A DNA stretch of 8,379 nucleotides from Fidelibacterota bacterium (lineage in GTDB: Bacteria; Fidelibacterota; JAANXI01): positions 1 through 8,379 of the forward strand of contig JAANXI010000080.1 in assembly GCA_018263365.1 (NCBI GenBank), given 5' to 3'. The notes beneath the pieces are model-generated. The model was given only the letters and a program-made list of their open reading frames with translations. It searched no databases and had not been told where the DNA came from. The position numbers and the translations under genes were made by a program. Position 1 is the stretch's first letter, and each line of letters starts with the position of its first letter. Positions 1 through 5,345 of the stretch are shown here, piece after piece.

Positions 1-181
1 CCAAGAGCATAAAAAAAAGGGCAGTACAATACGTGAAATCAGTCGTCACAGAGCACCTATTTCGATTTTTGGAGAATTATTGCCTTCCACTCATACATTG
101 TAACCAAATGGCGCATGTTCAATTATTCTCCTGCCAAAAGTGAATTTTTGGTAAGCGTTGTGAGTTTCGACTTTTTACAGG

Positions 182-205
182 ACCATCATAGATGGTTTAT
201 TTTAT
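182..205 (+). terminator. Weak hairpin followed by a T-rich tract
   Basis: ACCATC (182-187) and GATGGT (191-196) form a 6-bp stem with a 3-base loop, followed by a T-rich run (TTATTTTATT). This resembles a weak intrinsic terminator for a plus-strand transcript entering from the left. The stem is short and the tract is interrupted by A, so it may be chance. Confidence 0.25.
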
Positions 206-214
206 TAAAGTGTT

Positions 215-238
215 TGGCGGGAAATCCGCCATTAAAGG
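215..238 (+). promoter_or_regulatory. Hairpin directly before the ribosome binding site of the GH16 lipoprotein gene
   Basis: TGGCGG (215-220) and CCGCCA (226-231) form a GC-rich 6-bp stem with a 5-base loop. Only two bases separate it from AAAGG (234-238), a plausible Shine-Dalgarno site 9 bases before the ATG at 248. The AAAGG supports that start. A role for the hairpin in translation is inference. Confidence 0.35.
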
Positions 239-247
239 TAGTGTTGG

Positions 248-1281
248 ATGAATCGATTGGAAAGAGGATTTACTGTCAGACGCATTACGATTACTGCTTT
301 ATTGTTGTCCGTGATAGTTTCCGGATGTGCCACAAGCCCGCCTAAAGAAAATTTCCAGGTGTTTTCCTTGTGCTCTTCCGATCTAATTATTCAGGGGATT
401 TACCTCTCAGATGAAATAATCCAGACTGGTGAAAACCTGTTTATCACTGCAGAAATTATCCCTGGGCATGCGAAGAATAAAAACGCTGAGTGGATAGGGT
501 GCAGCGTGAGGCATCCACTGGGACAATGGCATGACTTGTCCGCACAAATTCTACCGCAGAAAGAAACGCACCAATTTGTCCGGGTCAGATTTAACTGGAC
601 TATCCCCACCGATCCCTTACATCCATCGGGTGATTATGATGTGGTTGTGGCTATCTGGAGCGGCGAACCGGGAGTAAGAGGATCAAGGCGCATCGAACAT
701 CGCCGGCTTGACGATGTCTTCCATGGATACCGGTACCGTGAAAATTTTCAGAAGTTTGATTCGAAAAAATGGAAACGGTCTGACCACAGACTGGGCAAAG
801 GGCGGTTTAATCCGGAGAATATTTCGATAGCGAATAACGGACTACAACTTCGCCTCCCGGCATCATTGTTTGATGGCGCCGAAATCCAGTCGACAGAGAG
901 AATGTTGTACGGCGATTACAAGGTGAATCTCAAAACACCAGACGCCCCCGGGGCCATGTCGAAATAGACATCGAAATCTACACTGATGGCACACGCCGGG
1001 TAAATTTTGCTACTTGAATTGGTGGGGAACTGACACATATTAACGATTCTGATGAAGTTCGTCTGCCATTTGATCCCTCGGAGGAATTCCATACGTACCG
1101 CATTCGGTTTTATCCTGAGAGTTTGTCATTCTATGCTGACGGGCAAAAATTAGCTGAATGGAGTACGAACTTACCCACGCACCCGATGAAAGTGATGGTC
1201 AATGCCTGGTGGCCAAAGTGGCTTGATTCGGAGCATCTACAGTATGATGCCACACTCCAGATTGATTGGATCGAATATTAG
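248..1281 (+). pseudogene. Decayed GH16-family lipoprotein (secreted beta-glucanase-like)
   Basis: The intact part (248-967, 239 residues) starts with a lipoprotein signal: basic residues, a hydrophobic stretch and the lipobox VSGC with Cys27. A beta-sandwich-like region follows (about 40-150). From about residue 164 the sequence has the pattern of a family 16 glycoside hydrolase (ENFQKFDSKKW, then GAEIQSTERMLYGDYKV and APGAM). The frame then breaks and stops at 965-967. The rest of the domain continues in another frame from about 958 to the TAG at 1279-1281. It begins with VEIDIEIY, which contains the GH16 catalytic motif ExDxE, and later reads EEFHTYRIRFYPESLSFYADG and VMVNAWW. Compared with the family, about a dozen residues between APGAM and EIDIE are missing, and a TGA at 1015-1017 stands where Trp is expected. 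The intact enzyme would cleave beta-glucans or related polysaccharides from a lipid-anchored site. With two lesions it is probably inactive. Confidence 0.8.
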
Positions 1282-1317
1282 GATAACTGAATTTGGCACT
1301 TTGGAAATTGAGTTGAC

Positions 1318-1360
1318 TTAGGTTAAATTTTGTGAATTGTTGAAATAAATTTTGACCTAA
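1318..1360. terminator. AT-rich hairpin between convergent genes
   Basis: The arms 1318-1331 (starting TTAGGT) and 1347-1360 (ending ACCTAA) pair along 14 positions with one G-T wobble and one mismatch, leaving a 15-base loop. It lies between the 3' end of the plus-strand GH16 remnant and the 3' end of the minus-strand VOC remnant. A two-way terminator is the natural reading. The stem is AT-rich and lacks a clean U-tract, so efficiency is doubtful. The rest of 1282-1454 shows nothing else I recognise. Confidence 0.35.
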
Positions 1361-1454
1361 ATTGAGCGATTGTTGTGGATGAGATGTGCCAAGATGTTGA
1401 GATGAAAAGGGTTTTGGGAAACCGAAGGCATACCCGGAGGGTCTGTCGAGGATT

Positions 1455-1826
1455 TCACGGAGCCTTCGCGCTCAACAGATGATCTGCTGCGCCCCGGGGC
1501 ATGGCGTTTTTGTCCTGCAGTCGCAATAACATACGCGCCAAATCCTCACGGTCCGGAAGAACGATTGCCATGTGAAACAATCCGGTGGTTCTTCCCGGTG
1601 GTTCGGGTGCATCCGGATCGCCTGACAAAGCTACGATGGGTGTACCCGAACCGGTTCCCAGAGTTATTTTGGAATCCGACTCTTCGAGACTCTTCATACC
1701 GAATGTCTCACGGTAAAAAGCGGAAACTCCGTCTAAGTCCGCCACCCTTAAATGAACTTTACCGATCTGCGTTTCCGGTGGAACGCGAAAGCCATCGCTG
1801 GCAGCAAATACGAACCCGGAAATCGG
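1455..1826 (-). pseudogene. Truncated VOC-superfamily (glyoxalase/extradiol dioxygenase fold) remnant
   Basis: Read from the codon right after the ParB stop, the frame gives about 123 residues. They include RVPPETQIGKVHLRVADLD, then SAFYRETFGMK, RTTGLFHMAIVLPDREDLAR and ADHLL. This is the N-terminal VOC module of the CatE-like 2,3-dioxygenase family. The usual following part (SEALY...DPDGNGIEIY), which carries a metal ligand, is absent; the frame ends in SAKAP and a TGA. CatE-type proteins normally have two VOC modules (about 280 residues), so more than half is missing. There is no ATG, GTG or TTG before the domain. The first possible start is a GTG at 1743-1745, inside the first beta strand, too late to give a folded module. 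It lies in frame with the upstream parB-like gene, separated only by that gene's TGA. I read it as a gene remnant. A translated fusion by stop readthrough is possible but unsupported. Confidence 0.65.
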
Positions 1827-2777
1827 TCAGACTTTCTCAAAAATGGCCTGAAAGAGCTCCCGGTTCTGTGGGTCTCCGAGTTTTTCCAGGCTTCCCTCAA
1901 TGTCCTCAATGGTGTTCCAGTGATACGTTACATTGATACCCCGGTTTTCCAGCCGCGTATCCCAGTTGACATTGACTCGGTCTCCAAGATCGAGTAGTGA
2001 GGTCAATTCATTAATTTCGGTGTTGGTTTGAGAAAGCACCGGATACCGATATTCCTGGAGACGCTGCCGAATTTCTCCCAGGGCGATGTGCGGCTGACCG
2101 GTCTTTTCGAGAATTGATTCTACATCCAGTTCCATATAGATAGCTGGAACAGGTTTCTCTTTCCGGCGACTGATCTCGTAAAGATTCGTTAACAATTCAT
2201 CCAACACGTTAATCCCCGGACTAAATCGCTCCAGGAGTTCCACAGCAATTTCGAGCCCTTCGTCGGTCAGGTTCTGAAACACCTGTGTTCGGCTGATTGG
2301 CGTATCTTTGGAAACGAAAAAATCAATTAATGACTGCGGTAGTCGAATAAAACCGCGATATTCATCGTACACGTTTTTGTGCGAATGGAGTCCTAATAAG
2401 GGCAGTATATCGATGATTATTTCCGATGCAGTGGCACCGAGATCGTGGGACACCTGAATTGCCTTGGACTGCTCGTACAGGTTGAACTCCTCCTGTACGC
2501 GGTTATCAATAAGTGACCACTTCAGGTTTTCCAGCGGCGGTTTATCAGTGATAATCGCTGAAATTTCCCCGATACTCTGCTCCTGTGCCAATTCAATGCG
2601 ACGAAATCCGTGAACAATCCGGTAACCGGAATCAGTTTTTTCCACTAGGCACGGCGTTAAAATCCCGTGTGCCTGTATCGATTGCCGGAGTGGATTTTTC
2701 TCGTACTCGTGATAATGATATCGATAGGTTTGATCTGAGAGATTGATTTTTTCAAGAGAGATTTCGTGTATATCCAT
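1827..2777 (-). CDS. Stand-alone ParB N-terminal-domain protein
   Basis: The product has 316 residues. The N-terminal third is a ParB/Srx-type domain: LRQSIQAHGILTPCLVEKTD (about 30-49), then YRIVHGFRRIELA (about 52-64). The second stretch matches the box that reads GERR in chromosomal ParB, where it helps bind CTP; here it reads GFRR. NLYEQSKAI (99-107) matches the ParB segment before the helix-turn-helix. Residues 112-170 look like a diverged DNA-binding helical region (LGATASEI..., then RLPQSL). The C-terminal half, about 175-316, I do not recognise. The ATG at 2777 is preceded by AGGA at 2788-2791, a 10-base spacing. No parA is in view, and the downstream remnant is a VOC fragment, so a role in chromosome segregation cannot be assumed. 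Transcriptional regulator or nucleoid-associated protein are alternatives. It has its own long upstream region with hairpins and is probably transcribed separately from the barrel-protein gene. Confidence 0.75.
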   Translation of the reverse strand: MDIHEISLEKINLSDQTYRYHYHEYEKNPLRQSIQAHGILTPCLVEKTDSGYRIVHGFRRIELAQEQSIGEISAIITDKPPLENLKWSLIDNRVQEEFNLYEQSKAIQVSHDLGATASEIIIDILPLLGLHSHKNVYDEYRGFIRLPQSLIDFFVSKDTPISRTQVFQNLTDEGLEIAVELLERFSPGINVLDELLTNLYEISRRKEKPVPAIYMELDVESILEKTGQPHIALGEIRQRLQEYRYPVLSQTNTEINELTSLLDLGDRVNVNWDTRLENRGINVTYHWNTIEDIEGSLEKLGDPQNRELFQAIFEKV

Positions 2778-2866
2778 GCTTTTTTCATCCTGCGAAAGTT
2801 TCGAATGACGTTCTGTTAAATATACGGAATGCTGAGAATGAATCGATGAAAAGTTGGATACGATTC

Positions 2867-2889
2867 GCCTTGAAATGAGATTTCAAGGC
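2867..2889. promoter_or_regulatory. Perfect 10-bp stem hairpin ahead of the parB-like gene
   Basis: GCCTTGAAAT (2867-2876) and ATTTCAAGGC (2880-2889) are exact reverse complements separated by three bases. The hairpin lies about 90 bases before the ATG of the parB-like gene on its coding strand. It could be an RNA structure in the leader or a protein-binding dyad. No T-tract follows on either strand, so an intrinsic terminator is unlikely. Confidence 0.5.
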
Positions 2890-2971
2890 TTGGCAAAAAG
2901 TTAATTGCAGACATTCGTCGGCTTTTTTTGAAGTTAGCCTCGTCATTCAATTGCACGGAGAGGGAAATCCT

Positions 2972-3005
2972 AATAAAAGATGCCATCGTTCCGAAAGATG
3001 GCATC
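2972..3005 (-). terminator. 9-bp stem hairpin with a short U-rich tract, minus strand
   Basis: GATGCCATC (2979-2987) and GATGGCATC (2997-3005) are exact reverse complements around a 9-base loop. Read on the minus strand, the stem is followed by TTTTATT. This fits an intrinsic terminator that ends leftward transcripts coming from the barrel-protein gene about 330 bases upstream. It could equally be an attenuator in a long leader of the parB-like gene. Confidence 0.45.
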
Positions 3006-3007
3006 AT

Positions 3008-3042
3008 CTCAAACAGAGCGTTCTCCGCCCGGAAAGTTTGAG
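3008..3042. repeat. Inverted repeat CTCAAAC...GTTTGAG
   Basis: CTCAAAC (3008-3014) and GTTTGAG (3036-3042) form a 7-bp stem around a GC-richer 21-base interior. It sits two bases from the 2979-3005 hairpin, so the two would stack as consecutive structures in a leftward transcript. Function unknown. Confidence 0.4.
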
Positions 3043-3165
3043 TTTCCCTGCTTTATATGTGTGCGTTAATTAGGGGTGGATTTCGCTACTTCGTTTTTTA
3101 AAAACCACCCTCTGAAGGCGGCACTACCAACCAGTGGTGAATATTTTTTCGAAGTTCGGATTTTT

Positions 3166-3193
3166 ACTGATAACTGATGACTGTTAACTGTAT
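3166..3193. repeat. Degenerate heptamer tandem array (four units)
   Basis: Four consecutive 7-bp units can be read: ACTGATA, ACTGATG, ACTGTTA and ACTGTAT. The first four bases are identical in all of them. The pattern resembles the short tandemly repeated repetitive (STRR) heptamers known from intergenic DNA of cyanobacteria. That comparison is by style, not by sequence match. Confidence 0.6.
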
Positions 3194-3201
3194 CATCCCA
3201 C

Positions 3202-3218
3202 ATTTTCGGACCGAAAAT
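3202..3218. repeat. Short perfect dyad ATTTTCGG-A-CCGAAAAT
   Basis: Two exact 8-bp half-sites are separated by a single base. The spacing is too tight for an RNA hairpin, so if functional it would be a protein-binding dyad. It is not near a start codon on either strand, which makes an operator role doubtful. Confidence 0.35.
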
Positions 3219-3244
3219 ATCTTACCATGTAAAAACGTGAAATC

Positions 3245-3268
3245 GATTAAGAGCAGGATTAAGAGTAA
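3245..3268. repeat. Tandem 12-bp duplication
   Basis: GATTAAGAGCAG (3245-3256) is followed directly by GATTAAGAGTAA (3257-3268); 10 of 12 positions agree. It lies in the same gap as the heptamer and octamer arrays and looks like another degenerate micro-repeat. Confidence 0.5.
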
Positions 3269-3297
3269 GAAACTGCAAAAAGTGGATTGCTGTTACT

Positions 3298-3329
3298 TGA
3301 GCACCCGAACACTCTAATACTGTAACACT
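3298..3329. repeat. Degenerate octamer tandem array
   Basis: Three 8-bp units read CGAACACT, CTAATACT and GTAACACT, with a more diverged unit GAGCACCC before them. The array ends four bases before the stop codon of the barrel-protein gene (3334-3336). Confidence 0.5.
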
Positions 3330-3333
3330 GCTG

Positions 3334-4266
3334 TTAAATCCCCCATTTCACCGTCACCGAATGAATCATCCCGGCGCCGCCGAAGGTCTGCGTACCGTAA
3401 TCGATTTGCAGGGGATTGACCCGTACGCCGAATCCAAAGGAGCTGCCGGCAAAGAAATCGGCGCCAACCACACCGGTCTGCTGGTCAAACCGATCGGTAG
3501 ATAAGCCAAACCGGAGAAACAGGTTTTCGTTTTCGGTGATGGTGAATTCGCCGCCGATTTTTGCGCTGATTTCAGAGGTGTGAACGTCGTAAATCCCATC
3601 CAGATGCAGCTCCAGCGGGAGGTGCGCCAGTTTTTTCGTGAGCCCGGCCACCGCCTGATTGGGAAACGGTTCGGGTGAGTCCAGATACGAGTCGAGCACA
3701 AATCCCCAGCGGGACATGGTAAGTCCGATGCGCATCTGTTGGTCGGGAAAAAACCGCTGGATACCGGCGCTGTAAAACAGCAGCGTACTCCGGTTATCCG
3801 CATAATCGCGCTGAAACAGCTGAATTGATCCGCCGATACTGATATCTTTGGAAATTTCCATGCCGTAGCCCGCACTCAGCCAACCCTCGTAGGCCGACAC
3901 CGGGCTGCCGATAATCGTTCCCTGATTGTCCCGGTGATCGAATTCGCCGTAATTCCAATAATATACGCCAATGGCGACCCCGCCCTTCCACACCGGGAAT
4001 GCCGACAATAGTTCTGTGGCATTGACATCCACAAGGTGTTTTTGATAAGAGATTTGCGCTGTGGGGCCGGTGATGGAATGCAAACCGGCCGGATTCCAGT
4101 TCACAATACCGGCGTCGCCGGCCTGGGCCGAAAATGCGCCGTTCATGCCAACGGCACGGGCATACAACGGCTGCCGGAGGGCGTGGTATCCAAGATTCGC
4201 CTCAGCCGTGAACGGGATAGCCAGGAGCATTAGTGTAAAGATCGTCAGTGAATATCGCCGCGCCAT
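3334..4266 (-). CDS. PorV/PorQ-like outer-membrane beta-barrel protein
   Basis: The product has 310 residues from the ATG at 4264-4266. A longer in-frame start exists at 4341, but the inner ATG is preferred: it has GAGG seven bases upstream and begins a good signal peptide (MARRYSLTIF..., cleavage near AEA at about residue 23). It then shows the hallmark of the PorV/PorQ (UPF0164) family, RAVGMNGAFSAQAGDAGIVNWNPAGL (about 37-62, quoted in part: GDAGIVNWNPAGL). Repeated amphipathic strands rich in Gly and aromatic residues follow (YYWNYGEFD, SAGYGMEI, SFGFGVRVNPLQIDYG), ending in VTVKWGI. This fits a barrel in the outer membrane. PorV and PorQ serve the type IX secretion system in Bacteroidetes, but the wider family occurs in FCB-related phyla without proof of that role, and no other such gene is in view. 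The start overlaps the upstream peptidase gene by 22 bp, implying translational coupling. Confidence 0.8.
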   Translation of the reverse strand: MARRYSLTIFTLMLLAIPFTAEANLGYHALRQPLYARAVGMNGAFSAQAGDAGIVNWNPAGLHSITGPTAQISYQKHLVDVNATELLSAFPVWKGGVAIGVYYWNYGEFDHRDNQGTIIGSPVSAYEGWLSAGYGMEISKDISIGGSIQLFQRDYADNRSTLLFYSAGIQRFFPDQQMRIGLTMSRWGFVLDSYLDSPEPFPNQAVAGLTKKLAHLPLELHLDGIYDVHTSEISAKIGGEFTITENENLFLRFGLSTDRFDQQTGVVGADFFAGSSFGFGVRVNPLQIDYGTQTFGGAGMIHSVTVKWGI

Positions 4267-5264
4267 TTGTCGTCCTCGTCCGGTAAATATTCGAAGTCCC
4301 AGTCCGATTTGGAGTCGCGTTCCTCTTCCTCCTGCTGCCATCGCTTCATTTTCTTCCTGTTTCGCCAGCGGATAGCCAGATATGCCAGAATCGCCAACAC
4401 CGGAAAGATGAGCCAGAATAGAGTATCAGAACTGAGCACGGTTAACCAATTATAGCTTTGCTTTACCTTTTTTTGCCAATGCCATTCAAAATAAAATTGC
4501 GAAACGCCTGCGATTTTTTCAAACGACCGCGACCACGAAAGTTCCGGGTTTTCTTGCATGAAGTCAAACACCCGCGCCAGCGTATTCTTTGGAAATTCCT
4601 GCTGGATAAACCGGACGGCATCGTGCGACTGAATATAGGCCAGCAACGCACGCTGCGAATGGAAGCTCAGCATCTGTTCGATCTGATCCAGCGGAATCAG
4701 GTTATCCCGGAGCGCCGCCTGTGCCAGCGTGTACATATCCCGCATGGTATGCTGATCCGCCACGCTCATGGCCAATCCCTCGTTCAGCCAGCGCGGCAGC
4801 CGGTTCGGGTTAATATGCTGTCCAATGATGACATGAGCCACTTCGTGTTGGAGCGTCGCGTCGTAATCCCAGATGCTGGATCGCCCCAGGGATGGCGACT
4901 TTAATACGATCCTGCCCAGCGGATAGGTGGTAGCGCCGGCCGACCATTCCGGCAGGTTACCTGCATATTTTTTATAGACTTCTTTGGAGGGCGCAATCAC
5001 AACCGGAAACGGCTCTTTTACTTCTAATCCCAGCAGATGATGAATGCGTTCAAGACTCAAAGCGATTTTCTCCGCAGAGGATTTAGCCAGCTTTTGCTCA
5101 TCCGGCCCGTAGTAGATTGTCCCCCAACCGTATGAAAGCGAATCCAGCGGCTGCGCTACCGTTGGAACACTCCAGACCAGGAGAAGGAGAAAAAAGAGTG
5201 CTGGTAATATAATTCGCCGGGGTTCCATCATTGATGGTAGATTGTTTAAACCGATAGAAGTCAT
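4245..5264 (-). CDS. Membrane-anchored MA-clan (gluzincin) metallopeptidase
   Basis: The product has up to 339 residues. An N-terminal signal or anchor (RRIILPALFFLLLLVWSVP, about 16-34) is followed by an extracytoplasmic domain with LQHEVAHVIIGQH (138-150), which gives the zinc motif HEVAH at 140-144. WLNEGLA follows at 159-165, where Glu162 is the likely third zinc ligand of the gluzincin pattern. A second membrane segment lies at about 281-299. After it comes a basic stretch (RWRNRKKMKRW) and a strongly acidic tail (EEEERDSK, LPDEDDK), which the positive-inside rule places in the cytoplasm. This matches the Peptidase_MA-like family. The substrate is unknown. Start choice is uncertain: ATGs at residues 12 and 13 (5231, 5228) give a more compact signal and leave the 28-bp palindrome in the untranslated leader. 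The 3' end overlaps the barrel-protein gene, suggesting a joint role at the envelope. Confidence 0.78.
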   Translation of the reverse strand: MTSIGLNNLPSMMEPRRIILPALFFLLLLVWSVPTVAQPLDSLSYGWGTIYYGPDEQKLAKSSAEKIALSLERIHHLLGLEVKEPFPVVIAPSKEVYKKYAGNLPEWSAGATTYPLGRIVLKSPSLGRSSIWDYDATLQHEVAHVIIGQHINPNRLPRWLNEGLAMSVADQHTMRDMYTLAQAALRDNLIPLDQIEQMLSFHSQRALLAYIQSHDAVRFIQQEFPKNTLARVFDFMQENPELSWSRSFEKIAGVSQFYFEWHWQKKVKQSYNWLTVLSSDTLFWLIFPVLAILAYLAIRWRNRKKMKRWQQEEEERDSKSDWDFEYLPDEDDKWRGDIH

Positions 5265-5278
5265 GAGTTTTATAAATA

Positions 5279-5306
5279 GTAGAGACGTTTCATGAAACGT
5301 CTCTAC
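5279..5306. repeat. Perfect 28-bp palindrome
   Basis: The half-site GTAGAGACGTTTCA (5279-5292) is followed at once by its exact reverse complement (5293-5306). It lies just upstream of the peptidase gene, with 14 bases to the first possible ATG. Palindromes of the GTAGAGACGTT...AACGTCTCTAC type occur as dispersed intergenic elements in several bacterial groups, as I recall. No T-tract follows on either strand, so it is not a typical terminator. Confidence 0.8.
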
Positions 5307-5310
5307 ACCT

Positions 5311-5345
5311 TATTTCCTTATACCCTATACCTGATTCCCGATTCA
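5311..5345. repeat. Degenerate heptamer array abutting the priA stop codon
   Basis: Five consecutive 7-bp units can be read: TATTTCC, TTATACC, CTATACC, TGATTCC and CGATTCA. The last unit touches the priA stop codon (5346-5348). The unit length equals that of the array at 3166-3193 but the sequence differs. Confidence 0.5.

Larger units (their letters stand above)
1..247. other. Left-edge region without a convincing gene
   Basis: I see no recognisable gene here. Two plus-strand frames are open from the window edge: one ends at a TAA at 101-103 (33 residues, containing KGSTIREISRH) and one ends at a TGA at 141-143 (46 residues). Neither matches a family I can name with confidence, and they cannot both be real. 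The first vaguely recalls the helix-turn-helix start of IS21-type transposases, but that is too weak to call. The rest is AT-rich and holds two small hairpins, listed separately, just before the lipoprotein gene. Confidence 0.4.
2778..3333. other. 556-bp intergenic region with hairpins and micro-repeats
   Basis: I find no credible gene in this gap. The part nearer the parB-like gene holds three hairpins (2867-2889, 2979-3005, 3008-3042). A further imperfect hairpin has arms GGGTGG (3074-3079) and CCACCC (3105-3110). The part nearer the barrel-protein gene is built from degenerate short tandem repeats (3166-3193, 3245-3268, 3298-3329) and a short dyad (3202-3218). A possible promoter for the parB-like gene, TATATT on the minus strand about 45 bases before its ATG, has no good -35 box. 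Confidence 0.6.

Noticed and set aside
115..345. Plus-strand 76-residue open frame overlapping the lipoprotein start
   Set aside because: Its second half is the GH16 lipoprotein gene in another frame and its first half shows no family features.
1015..1017. TGA inside the GH16 remnant read as Trp through an alternative genetic code
   Set aside because: priA, plsY, the peptidase and the parB-like gene all end in TGA at the expected family lengths, and the GH16 gene has a separate frameshift, so a nonsense mutation is simpler.
2920..2935. Terminator at the T7 run near 2924-2930
   Set aside because: No stable stem precedes the T run, and no plus-strand gene lies upstream.
2816..3007. Minus-strand 63-residue open frame ahead of the parB-like gene
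   Set aside because: It spans two hairpins, resembles no family I know and has no evident ribosome binding site; it is probably chance.
3166..3329. Possible CRISPR array
   Set aside because: The units are 7 to 12 bp, contiguous and without spacers, and no cas gene is present.
3334..4266. Evidence for a type IX secretion locus
   Set aside because: The PorV/PorQ-like family is broader than type IX secretion, and no other component (PorK, PorL, PorM, PorN, Sov) or C-terminal sorting domain is visible.
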